Positions 48,738-58,908 of a stretch of DNA of 64,000 nt are shown here, piece by piece. This stretch comes from Cacajao melanocephalus. Its lineage: Eukaryota; Chordata; Mammalia; Primates; Pitheciidae. Location of the stretch: positions 1 through 64,000 of the forward strand of contig CAUYLG010052038.1 of NCBI GenBank assembly GCA_963573385.1, read 5' to 3'. How positions within the stretch are numbered: the first letter of the stretch is position 1; each line of letters starts with the position of its first letter. The notes under the pieces are model-generated. The model was not told the origin of the DNA and made no database searches. It was given only the letters and a program-made list of their open reading frames with translations. The position numbers and the translations under genes are program-made.

Positions 48738-49154
48738 CCACATGTATATATACACACATACAGATACGTATACAGATGTATATATACACAAACATATACA
48801 CACATGTATATACACACTAATTTTATGTGTGTATATATGTATATATACACAGAGATATACAGATATATATATATATATATACATACAGATATATATACAC
48901 ATCTGTATGTGTGTCACAAATACATGTGTATATGTATGTGTATATGTGATATATATACAGCTCACCAGATGTATGTATACATGTGATATATAGATACATC
49001 TCACCCAGATATGTGTATACATACATACATATATATATATATACACATAGATATGTATATGTGTGTATAAATATACATACAGATATACATACACATCTCT
49101 ATGCGTGTCACATATATATGTGTGTGTGTACATATATGTAGAGAGAGAGAGAGA
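48738..49154 (+). repeat. ~415-bp TA/CA/TACA simple-repeat tract
   Basis: Imperfect ATATAC, ACACAT, ATACAG and (TA)n units, with several embedded variants of a CTCACC-AGAT-GTATGTATAC module (at about 48729, 48961 and 48999), ending in (GA)n at 49141-49153. The periodic module suggests it grew as an imperfect minisatellite as well as by slippage. Open frames on both strands are by-products of the repeat. Confidence 0.93.
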
Positions 49155-50299
49155 ATTATACGTTATTAAGGATAAATACTCAGCCTACACAATGAGTACA
49201 ATCCTCTAAAGGAAAATAAAGATATGAGCATCTATTTGTAATAAAATGTTGTCTAGTCTTTAAAAGATGTACTTTGTGGTCAGGCTTTGTGAACCACACA
49301 ATTTCCAAATCTGATAATATTTTGCAGAATAAATTTTCTACCAAGAAAGTTGCTAATTTAAAAGTTACTAATTTAAAAGAAAAAAGTTACTCATTTAAAA
49401 GAAAATTAGTAAATCACTTCATAATTTTGATCAGTAAAATATATTACAACAGAATAAAATTGTCTTTTTCTTAGTCTAGAAACAAGCTATTACATAGCAG
49501 CATGCCAATTAATACTTCTTTGTGTTTTTCCACAGGCTGTTGCTACCCATGTGAGAGTAAAGAAGGGAACTTAAATCAGTGCTGCTTTCCTCGATGGTTC
49601 CATTGATCCAAAAGCCCATTGAAGTCAATAGGATTTCGTCTTTAGCAGAAATGCTGCACTTAGATTATCTCCATAGGAAAGTACAGGAAAAAAAAAAAAA
49701 ACTGATCCAAATAGCTGAGTTACTTTCAAACCACCCAGCCTGCTTTATTTTTAAACATATTATCAGTTTCAATCTTTAAAGTGGATTTTGTACATTGAGA
49801 GTAATACTTATAATCATAATATAATACATCAAAGAACAGATGACTAGTCTGTATGATTGATATTTTAGTTTCCTCCTTTATGAAATGATTTCCTTTGGTT
49901 TCATGTCAGCTGGGTTCCTTTAAAATACAAATACAATAGCTCCCCAGTGTTCCTGGCTAGGAGATCACAAGGAACCAGTCCTGAAGTCTTTCTGTCTTGA
50001 CTGCCAAGGCAGATCTGATTACTCCAGAGCCCTGCCTTCATTTTCGGGTCAGAAGCACATGCTTCTGTGTGTGGGACACCAGTAAGAGCAGCAGGCACTT
50101 CCTCTGATCTGACTATTCATTCTTGCAGGGTGGGAGTGCAGGAGAAGAGAGGAAATATCATTCGGAGACAACTTTTTCCTAAGGTTTTGGGTCTTAGTCT
50201 TTCAAATATTCCCCAAAGCTCTGTCATCTCACAGACACCAAAAAAAGATCAAGAATCTCATCCATAAAATGTCTCTCTCCTGTACATCTGGATGGCATA
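49155..50299. other. Spacer with a 17-bp tandem; no gene seen
   Basis: A three-copy tandem lies at 49347-49405. The rest shows no exon or clear repeat. An A-run (49688-49701) occurs without a recognisable SINE. Confidence 0.5.
49347..49405 (+). repeat. Three-copy imperfect tandem, unit about 17-21 bp
   Basis: AAGTTGCTAATTTAAA, AAGTTACTAATTTAAAAG and AAGTTACTCATTTAAAAG follow one another. The third copy is preceded by extra A residues. Confidence 0.85.
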
Positions 50300-50445
50300 A
50301 TTAGCCATATTTTATTATTTTCCTCCTTTTGAAAAGTTCTCATTTTCTCTTTCTCTAAGCGTCCTAATATGAAAAGTACACTTCAAGATTGTCGTAAGGA
50401 TTAAACACAGTGAATTTTGGAAGTGTTTAGCACACAGTATTTCTC
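50300..50445 (+). repeat. MIR fragment
   Basis: TTTTCTCTTTCTCTAAGCG, AGATTGTCGTAAGGATTAAAC and GAAGTGTTTAGCACACAGTA match the 3' half of MIR. Confidence 0.5.
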
Positions 50446-51739
50446 AAAAAGAAAAAAATTTCTTTAATGGCTTTGCCATTTTGTCTCTGCAGAGGGTGTT
50501 CAGATGTAAAAATTTATATATTTTTGAAAACTGTAACAGCTCCAGAAATAACTATTTTGACAGCAACATTTGCTTTTCAGAGAGCTTTTAAAATAGGGTA
50601 ATTGTCTATTATTATAACAATAAATAATAGGAATATTATTATAATTTTACTAATAATAACCAATATTTCTTAACCTATGTAGGTTGTTGAGAATATCTGA
50701 ATTTAGAAGAATAAGACTGAAAAAGAGGCTGCTATAAGTCAAAAGAGAACAGAATGTAGCAAAAAGAACATTGAGAACAGAGTTTGGACCAATATCATCA
50801 ATGTCATCAGTGATGTCAAAAGAGAAAGAAATTTTCAAAAGCTTAGAACATCATCACTACTATTGCTCATGTGTTGGTTTATATATTCAATTTTTCTAAG
50901 CTTTTGAAAAAACAAGTGGTCTTTTTTATCTGTATACTTTTTTTTTCCTTTTTTTTTTTTTTCCATTTCCTTGTTTTATTTACCTACCAGGTGTCGTATT
51001 AGGCACTGGAGAAACACAGCTGAATTGTGAGGATTCTTAGAGGTGTCCACAGTATAATAAAGGTTTACCTATTTAGACAGATACACCTACTTTCATGGTG
51101 AGGACACACAGAATGTGTCCTACTTTTTTCCTTGGTTCTAATTTCTAATTTTACCTTCTTTCTAAAGCCTGTTTGTAAAAACAAATCTGATTGAATTGTG
51201 TCTAAATCAGAGAATGCATCCAGGGTGACTTATTCAATCACCCAGAGATTATTATCAGAATGCTCAAAGATTAAAATTGACTGAGGCTGTCAGGACAACT
51301 ACAACAGCTTCAAAAAACAAACCCTGAGGATTTCTTTTCAGATATTGAGAAACAATAATTAAGTTGTCAATGAAATTATCTCCATTCTCAGCAACCATCT
51401 CACACCCCAATGGGGCTGCTACAGAAGAATCTCATGAGTGCCCCATTCTATTTTTACATGCTATTGCTTCTTTCATTAGAGCAAGTTTCTATGGCTACGT
51501 ACCCTGCAGTAGATGGTGAGGAGTTACTGAACATACAATGGGAGAACAGATAGTGAAAGGACAATATTATCAGAGAAGAGTCTTAAGAATCCTTCTCCCA
51601 CCATAAACCACAGAACGAGGCAACCTTTCCTCTAGGTGGACACCACTTTGAACAGCAAATATGAAGTCCATGAAGTATTTATAAAATGAAAAATAAAAAT
51701 GAAAGCTTTGAGGGCACATGATACTAACTCCACTTTAGC
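50446..51739. other. AT-rich spacer with T-run and an old repeat; no gene seen
   Basis: A T-rich run (50938-50963) is followed by GTGTCGTATTAGGCACTGGAG (50990-51030), part of an ancient unnamed repeat. No exon is visible. Confidence 0.5.
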
Positions 51740-51960
51740 CTTGATGTCCCAATTTAGATATAGGCCTCTCCAGGAAGACTTTGCTATAACCTACCCTTGC
51801 AAGACCAAATGGGGACCACGCCAGTGTGCTGCTCCTATAGCACTCTGCTACTTGCAGCAGTCATAACACTGCTATACTTCATTGAAGTATCTTATTTTCT
51901 TCTTTGTCTGCTTTATAAGAAAATAATCTCAAAAAAAAAATAGGTTTGCTGACAAAACAG
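51740..51960 (+). repeat. L2 LINE 3' fragment
   Basis: GATATAGGCCTCTCCAGGAAG, CTATAGCACTCTGCTACTTG and GTCTGCTTTATAAG are in L2 order. Confidence 0.6.
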
Positions 51961-52084
51961 TGCTCAACCCATAAAAAACACCACATACATGTCAGGTTCT
52001 GCATCATCATCATCAACATCATGATTCTGGATGAGTCTAAACTACCTAAATAAGGGGAGAGAATGAGTTTTTATCAACATTACC

Positions 52085-52145
52085 TAAAATAAGAATGAGC
52101 TTTCAATAAATTTTTGTTGAATTAACAAATAGGTGGATAAACAAA
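52085..52145 (+). repeat. L2/MIR-type tail
   Basis: TTTCAATAAATTTTTGTTGAAT followed by AACAAATAGGTGGATAAAC. Confidence 0.45.
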
Positions 52146-52489
52146 TTTACTAATTATCATTGGTGGGTTAATAAATTCTATCCAAATAAATTTTGAAGTT
52201 GTTTTTATTTAGATCATTTATTTTTCCAAAAGAAAGACTAATGAGAGCTATCTATAAGACTGAAAAGGAAAATATGGTCTTGTGAGGACCAGATCATCAA
52301 ATTTCCTAAGGATTATCTCCTCTCCCATTGTATATTCAATACCTTGGCCTACCGAAAGGCTCAGGCAAAAGTGAAAGTGGTAGTCATCAAAGCATTTAAA
52401 TTATGCCACTATATTATCTAATTCTGAGAAAGCTTATGTCAGAAAGTAGAATTTCCAAGACCCTTCAAATCAAAGGGTAGGTGGTTTTG

Positions 52490-52860
52490 TGAATATCTTG
52501 ACATATAAACTTTCTGGAGAACAATTCAGCAATATTTATCAAAAGGTTTAAAAATTAAGTAATGCCTTCTCTACAAATATCCTAAAATAATAATTAAGAA
52601 TATGAACAAATGTTTGAGTTTAAAGATACTTGTGGCATCATGGTTTATATATTTAAAGAGGTAAATGTCCACAATACATTGTTAGTTACATAAATTAGTC
52701 TACATTTTAATAATAAAACACTAAACAGCTACTCATGCCATGTTCACTATAATGAAAGATGTTCATAATATAATAGGCCACAGGACAGTATGTAAAGTAT
52801 AATACCATTTTTGTTTTATTGAGAGGGTAGAAATAACAAGAATAGGGAATGAGAAAAACC
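52490..52860 (+). mobile_element. Old L1 (L1M/HAL1), 3' part
   Basis: CTGGAGAACAATTCAGCAATA, AATATCCTAAAATAATAATTA, TACTTGTGGCATCATGGTTTA and ATGCCATGTTCACTATAATG follow the C-terminal ORF2 and 3' UTR text of very old L1s. Confidence 0.6.
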
Positions 52861-52894
52861 TAGCAAAATGATAGTATGCAAGCCAAAAACATGA

Positions 52895-53445
52895 TAATCT
52901 TCCTCAAGTACTAACATCCCTTTGTCTACCCGCAATTCATCATTTGGTCCTGTCCTTTTCACTGTTTAAATGGCATTTAAACTCACAGTTCTTTTCATCA
53001 CTATTGTCATCATCTTTATTTAGAAACATTTTTATGTTTTTGTAAAAAAACAAAAAACAAAAAACAAAAAAACAAAAACTACATAATTGATGTCCCTGCC
53101 CCTGTGTTGCCTTGCTCCATTCTTCACAGAGAAAACAGAGACAGAATGATCTTTTTAAAATGCCAATCTGAATGTGTTATCATGCTTTCAGGGCAAAGCC
53201 TAAATTCCTTGGCATCACGTGTTGAATCATTAAAGCTCTGATCTCTACCTACCTGCCTCTGCAGCTAATTTCCCATGGCCCTGCTTCCCTCCACAACTTG
53301 ACTTTAAGCCAAACTGAACTATTTGCACATTTACTAAGTTTACCTTGTTCACTTCTCTGCATTTTTGCACATGCCACTTTATCCACCAAAAGCAAACTTG
53401 TCTCATCTAGTTACTCTTCATCTTTCGCAGGGATAAAATCATTGC
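52895..53445 (+). mobile_element. L2 LINE 3' region with A-rich insertion
   Basis: TGATCTTTTTAAAATGCCAATC, GGGCAAAGCCTAAATTCC, CTGATCTCTACCTACCTGCC and TTCTCTGCATTTTTGCACATG are in L2 order. A (CAAAAAA)n tract at 53044-53083 interrupts it. Confidence 0.7.
53044..53083 (+). repeat. (CAAAAAA)n A-rich simple repeat
   Basis: Four to five units of C followed by 5-7 A. Confidence 0.93.
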
Positions 53446-54649
53446 TTTTTAAAATTAAAATGGACTATGGACTCTTCTGCTAACACAGACCTTCATTTCA
53501 GTGATAAGCAATAGCTCCACACGCAGAAATGGGTGAGAACAGGGGAAGGCTGAAATTTCACGGTCTCTGTCAGCTTTTCCATGAAATTATACAAGAACAA
53601 GAGTGAGTCTAGCAAGTGGCTCCTTGGTTAGCAAAGCACATTTATGAGCCTTTCAGTAGGCCAAGGAAGGCCTTATTGTAGAAGGGGATTGAGAACTAAA
53701 TTATTTTGGTTACTATCAAAAGTTGATTTGCATGTAGAAGCAATAAGGATGAATATAAAGTAATGAAGCAGGGGAGTCTTGAGAGATAAATGGAGATGAG
53801 CACCTTTGCCGAAGGCCAGGGCCTTGAGAAGCCTGACCAGCGGCCACAGTAGAGATGTCAGTAACCCACACAGATCCCCTGTGACAAGCAAGTGCTGGTG
53901 CACCTTTTTCCCCAGTTTCTGTGAGCCAGTGGTCACCAGCACACAGCGCACCCTTTGGAAAACCGCCTGTTAAAACAGGAGCAGTCTAGTTCAAAAATGC
54001 CTGAGAGGTTATACCCTTCCCCCAAGTGGTAGCCAATAGCCAGTGACTGACTAATAAAGAGGTACAAAAAGCCTCCCTTTGTCCCTGTCAAGAATAAAAC
54101 TGTGGGTTCTATTTTTATCCTGGAGCTCACTGTGGCATCAGTTGAACCCATATTTTTGCCCAACCTTTTCTTTGTCTTATCCTATTTTCTTCATTACCTT
54201 AAAGATTTCACTGGAGTCACTTCCACAGTAAATCGTTGCCCAAGAATCCCTTTCTTAGGTTTTGCTTCTAAGGACCTCAGCCCAGGATAGCAACCTAGGA
54301 CTTTGCAACACCAAGAATGTGTCACACTAAACTACAAAGTATTTTTATTGCAGAGATGAAAACTCTCCCATTACCTCATTTTCTGAAGATTGTGTTGCAC
54401 ATATATGTCCATCAAAACACACCCTGCAAAGACACCTACTATAAGTGTTCAAGGGAAATTGAAGATCAGCAGCTGAATTTCCCATGGGGTTTAACACAAA
54501 CAGAAGGAAGAAAGCAGCTACAAGGAGATAGACCAATCACTGGAGTTAGCAACTCAGAACCAATGAAAAGTGTCAGGATATATGTCTCTGGGAATTCGTG
54601 GAAATAACAGAGAGAAGATAAGAATTCCCACACACAACTGGCATTGTAG
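53446..54649. other. Spacer, possible unrecognised LTR at about 53960-54310
   Basis: AGTGACTGACTAATAAAGAGG, then GAATAAAACTGTGGGTTC and TAAGGACCTCAGCCCAGG give this stretch the look of an LTR (promoter-like, then poly(A)-signal-like), but I could not match a family. No exon is visible. Confidence 0.35.
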
Positions 54650-55105
54650 CAGACGAAGTTGATGCTACCCGTTCTCCCTTAGGCTCACCTCAGTTTTCCT
54701 GCACCTGATTCCCAGCTCACTGATAATATATACTTGTTTTCTTCTCCCTGAAGAATTTCTCCAGTGCCACAGTAGCATATGCCTCTGCACATAGATGAAG
54801 CCAAGAAGTGCAAGGGCAATAAGATACCAGGGGCAACACTCAAACAATAAGGGAAGGGACTCATGGATAATGCCATGCCTTCCCTAGAGTGATGGAGTTT
54901 CAAAGGATAAACAGTGGCACTGAGTCTCAGATGCCTGTAGTAATTTACCCATTAATGTGACTTTTGCTGGTTTTGCTCCCATTTGTCTCATTTTCCCTTC
55001 TCCTTCACTTGTGCTTCCTGGCATTAACTCCCAGATAAATTATTAATACTTGTACTTAAATCATGTGTCAGAGTCTCCTTTTGAAGCAATTCAAACTTAG
55101 GAATC
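54650..55105 (+). mobile_element. LTR-like repeat, probably ERVL class
   Basis: The 3' half (CTTCCTGGCATTAACTCCC, AGATAAATTATTAATACTTG, AAATCATGTGTCAGAGTCTC) resembles ERVL LTRs that end 'cccaaataaactacttgcac...tctcagggtctgc'. The left edge is uncertain. Confidence 0.4.
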
Positions 55106-55127
55106 AGACCAATTTGTTTTAAGTGTG

Positions 55128-55385
55128 TATTTCTTTGAAGATTTAATTCCAATGCCACATTCTTTTGTAAGCTTCTCTGACCCACTCTCGCCCCAACCTG
55201 TGCTACCAAACTCCATGTATAAATCTTATGTTAGAATAATGTGCGTCAGAGAGAGAGAGAGAGTGTGTTTGTACGTGTGCACGCGTGTGTGTGTTACAAG
55301 GACTATGAGTTCCCTGAAGTTAGAAGCAGTGTTTTATCTCTGTTCATATCGCCAGTGCCAAGAGAAGTGTCATTAGTTTTGATGA
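55128..55385 (+). repeat. L2 LINE 3' end with (GA)n(GT)n expansion
   Basis: CTTTGAAGATTTAATTCCAATG, TAAGCTTCTCTGACCCACTC and ATGAGTTCCCTGAAGTTAG are L2-like. (GA)n and (GT)n at 55248-55294 interrupt it. Confidence 0.6.
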
Positions 55386-56689
55386 ATATGCCAGTTTAAA
55401 TTATTTCTACTGTTGATAAGAACTTAAGCCAAAAAGCAAGAGAGAGGAGGACTTATTGTATCAAATAACTAGGCAGTCAGGGGATAGATATTCAGGTTTA
55501 TCTTCATTCAGGGCTCAAATGATGATACAACATTTATTTTCACTATCTCTTTTTTACTGGGATCTACTTCCTTGCAGTTGGCTGCATTTTCCATGTGATT
55601 CAAAATGACTGCACCAGCAGTTGTCACTAATCCTCTAAGGTTCATATCCAGTAAGAAAAACAGAGTCTTTATTTCAGCATACCTAGAAAAAGCATCATTG
55701 TAACGTAACTCTAAGAGGATCACATGACCATCCCTGAGCCAATCATTGCTTCCATTAGATTGCAATGTGCTGATTAGCTGAGGTCTGGGTTATTTGCTTG
55801 ATTTTTGACCCAGAGAAAGAGGCTAACCTAAAGCAAAAGGCTGAAAGTTAAGGAGGGGTATTTCCTGGAGGAAATCAAAGGATTATCAGCAGGAAAGAGG
55901 AAGTTATAAGTTAGAAAGCATGTAATAGATGTTTCACTACAATAAATAAACAATGATGAATGGTAATCTACTATAATATCATAGAATTTCACTGTGATTT
56001 TTGCAAGTAACTACCATGTTTGCATTTAGATTTATATTATTTCACATAAAGTATGCATAAACAAGTAGACTAAGAGAATCTAATTTTAATCTGGAAACTT
56101 CTCCTCTCTTGATTAATTAGAGCATCCTTTGTTTTCTTGCTCAGTCTCAGTACTTTTGTCCACTTGAATGGATAGGAACATTTGTTTTAATAAAAACTTG
56201 CTTAACACTTGGAACTATGGCAACATATTTAAATTTATTTCTAGGATGAAACTAGGTACAACCTCCAGGGAATGGATCTGCCCCATTAACTAGAGCTCTC
56301 ATTGACTTCAAATATGGAGAGAGTTGATGTTCTGAGAATGAGTGCTAACAGGTGCTGAAAAAACTGTGCATAGTTTAATGTTTAGAACAAATACAAGAGA
56401 TTATTAGTGAGAATGTATCCAGGGAAATCCAAGACTCCCTTTGTGATGGATATTTCACCAGGCTACAGTTAAAGCATTAAAGAAACCAGTATTGTACTTA
56501 AAGTAGGAAATGAAACCTTACTTAATTTATACTCCCCTTTTTTTCCCCAATTTTCTGCATTAAATGAAATATTATTGAATTAAACAGCACTCAACTACAA
56601 TCCAACTTTATGAGATTCTTCTGGGTATAAAAGGGAAATGACCAGTGTTAAAAATGCAGAAAGAAATGAGAGGGAGATATTTGTTAAAA
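55386..56689. other. Spacer, no gene seen
   Basis: 55640-55800 (GATCACATGACCATCCCTGAG, CAATGTGCTGATTAGCTGAGG) resembles an old dispersed repeat I cannot name, possibly the one at 8110-8330. No exon is visible. Confidence 0.45.
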
Positions 56690-56945
56690 TATATAAAATT
56701 ACAGCTAGATAGAAGGAATAAGTTCTAGTGTTTTATAGCACTGTAAGATGACTATAGTTAATGGTTATATATAGTTTCAAATAGCTAGAAGGAGGATATT
56801 GAATGCTCCTAACATAAAGAAATGATACATGTTGGAAATAATGGATATACTAATTATCCTGATCTGATCATTATATACTATATGTATTGAAACATCACTA
56901 TGTACCTCATAAACTGGTACAATTATTAAACATCAATTTTTAAAA
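56690..56945 (+). mobile_element. L1 3' UTR fragment (L1MA-type)
   Basis: AGAAGGAATAAGTTCTAGTG, GCACTGTAAGATGACTATAG, AAATAGCTAGAAGGAGGATA, TACTAATTATCCTGATCTG and GTACAATTATTAAACATC, then an A-rich end. Confidence 0.88.
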
Positions 56946-57808
56946 TTCATATAAAAATAGGCATCCAGATTACAAAGCAAGAATTGAAACTATCTCTACT
57001 TGCCCAAAACAAAACCAAACCAAACCATTGGAGATGACAATGATATACATTATTTATATAAAAGGGGGTGCTCACAGAAAAGATTTCCAAAATATAAAAA
57101 ATAGAGAATTTCCTTTAAATGGCAAGATTCCTAGTACATTTTAAGCAATGTATTATATTTTCATAAATATAGCCCTTTACGAAATATATCCTAAAATACC
57201 CAAAAGTGAGGGTAATGAAAGAAAACTTAGACTATTTTATGAGTTTCAGTCATGACTCCTTTTCCTTTACCCCATAAGTGCTGGTAAGCTCTCCCACATG
57301 TTCCTGGAGTGCAAAGCTGGGTCTGGCACTTTTTTATTCCATATGCTTCTAAAAATCAGCAAGGATGGAGCTTTATCATCTCTTGCATAAATTAGGGGTG
57401 TGATTTGCCAATATGACTGGGCGATAGTCCAGCTGTCTTGAAAAATTAAGAAAAGGAAGAGAATAATGTATTTTTTAAAGCTCTCTCAACCTGGAAAAGG
57501 AAGACACAAGTTGAAGCTAAATCGAATATGTCAAGCCCAAAGAACTGCAATATCTGTGGCTTTGTGGGAAGAGGAAAAAAGAAGCCCTTTGGCTAAAGTC
57601 TGGCAAATTCTGAGATTCATAACAATTAAATAGTCTATGACTTGTCATGGATATTGCCAAATTTCAAACACAAGTTACTTGATTATTGAGTAAAGTAGGT
57701 GTAGAAGGTGAAAGGAGGAGCCTAAAAGACACAGTTTCAATTTCTTCTTGGCTTTTGGATTCCCAAACACCGTGTCCAGGTAGATGCAAATAAGACTTAG
57801 GTAAATTC
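56946..57808. other. Spacer, no gene seen
   Basis: No exon or clear repeat is visible. It could hold worn 3' ERVL sequence, but I cannot show this. Confidence 0.45.
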
Positions 57809-57810
57809 TC

Positions 57811-58203
57811 AGTGATAGACTGGATAAAGAAAATGTGGCACATATACACCATGGAATACTATGCAGCCATAAAAAAGCATGAGTTCATCTCCTTTCCAAG
57901 GACATGAAAGAAGCTGGAAACCATCATTCTCAGCAAACTAACATAGGAACAGAAAATCAAACACTGCATGTTCTCACTCATAAGTGGGTGTTGAACAATG
58001 AGAACACATTGACACGTGTGTTGGGGGAAATCACACACTGGAGCCTGTCAGAGGGTAGGGGGGTAGAGGAGAGATAGCATTAGGAGAAATACTAGATGAT
58101 GGGTTGATGGGTACAGCAAAACACCATGGCACGTGTATACCTATGTAACAAACCTGCATGTTCTGCACATGTGTCTCAGAACTTTAATAATAATAATAAT
58201 AAT
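57811..58203 (+). mobile_element. L1 3' end, 5'-truncated (L1PA-type)
   Basis: Starts AGTGATAGACTGGATAAAG near the end of ORF2 and continues through CACCATGGAATACTATGCAGC, GGGAAATCACACACTGGAGC and CACGTGTATACCTATGTAAC to an (AAT)n tail. Little changed compared with the other L1s here, so among the younger insertions. Likely target duplication: AAATTCTCA (57803-57811) and AAACTCTCA (58204-58212). Confidence 0.95.
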
Positions 58204-58212
58204 AAACTCTCA

Positions 58213-58541
58213 AATTTGAAAGTTCTCATTATGAAAAAAGAGCTGGATATGGAGAAGGAAATAACTCTGGACCAGAAGAATCCAAAGTTACAGGGACAGA
58301 AGCAAAAATGTCACTATTTGATTGTTAAGTATAATAAAGAGATAAGTTATTTCCATTTTCAGCCCTTCATTTATGGACCTGGGAATCCTAGCTTTTGGAG
58401 AAAGAGTACTATACATTGGTCACTGATTCAGAGCATATGCTATAACCTGGAGGACATTATCCCCAGCCTTCAAAGCATTGTCATCCAGCCAGTGCCATAA
58501 CTGAGTATTTCAAAAACCTATCAGGTCAGCTGCTTTGGGTT
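58213..58541 (-). mobile_element. ERVL internal region, pol 3' segment
   Basis: Read on the minus strand this follows the late pol part of ERVL: AATGTCCTCCAGGTTATAGC, ATATGCTCTGAATCAGTGACC, TTCTCCAAAAGCTAGGATTC and AGGTCCATAAATGAAGGG are in the expected order. It is the part of the provirus to the left of the inserted LTR. A plus-strand frame across it (58126-58500) is antisense and not meaningful. Confidence 0.6.
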
Positions 58542-58546
58542 GATGG

Positions 58547-58903
58547 TATATTAGTCAGTTACCATGCTGCTAATAGAGACATACTCAAGACAGAATAATT
58601 TATAAACAATAAAAGGCTTTAACGGACTCACAGCTCCCCATGGCTAGGGAGGACTCAACCGTCACATCAGAAGGCAAAGGAAGAGAAAGGCACATCTTAC
58701 ATGGTGGCAGGCAAGAGAGCTTGTGCAGGGGAACTCCCATTTATTAAAACTGTCAGATCTTCTGAGACTACCACAAGAACAGTGTGGATGAAACCACTCA
58801 CATGATTCAATTATGTCCACCAGGGTCCCTCCCACAACACGTGAGAATATGGGAGCTACAATTCAATATGAGATTTGGGTGGGGACACAGTCAAACTATA
58901 TCA
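58547..58903 (-). mobile_element. THE1/MSTA-type LTR inserted in ERVL
   Basis: Reversed THE1/MSTA order: ATTAGTCAGTTACCATGCTG, CTTACATGGTGGCAGGCAAG, CAGGGTCCCTCCCACAACAC, GAGATTTGGGTGGGGACAC and the terminus ACTATATCA. The 357-bp LTR is flanked by identical 5-bp duplications GATGG (58542-58546 and 58904-58908). Confidence 0.93.
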
Positions 58904-58908
58904 GATGG

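Noticed and set aside
48684..49133. 149-codon minus-strand frame and overlapping plus frames
   Set aside because: Translation of a TA/CA simple-repeat tract (Tyr/Ile/His/Thr-rich on both strands); not coding.
58126..58500. 124-codon plus-strand frame
   Set aside because: It starts inside an L1 3' end, reads through its (AAT)n tail and then runs antisense through ERVL pol.
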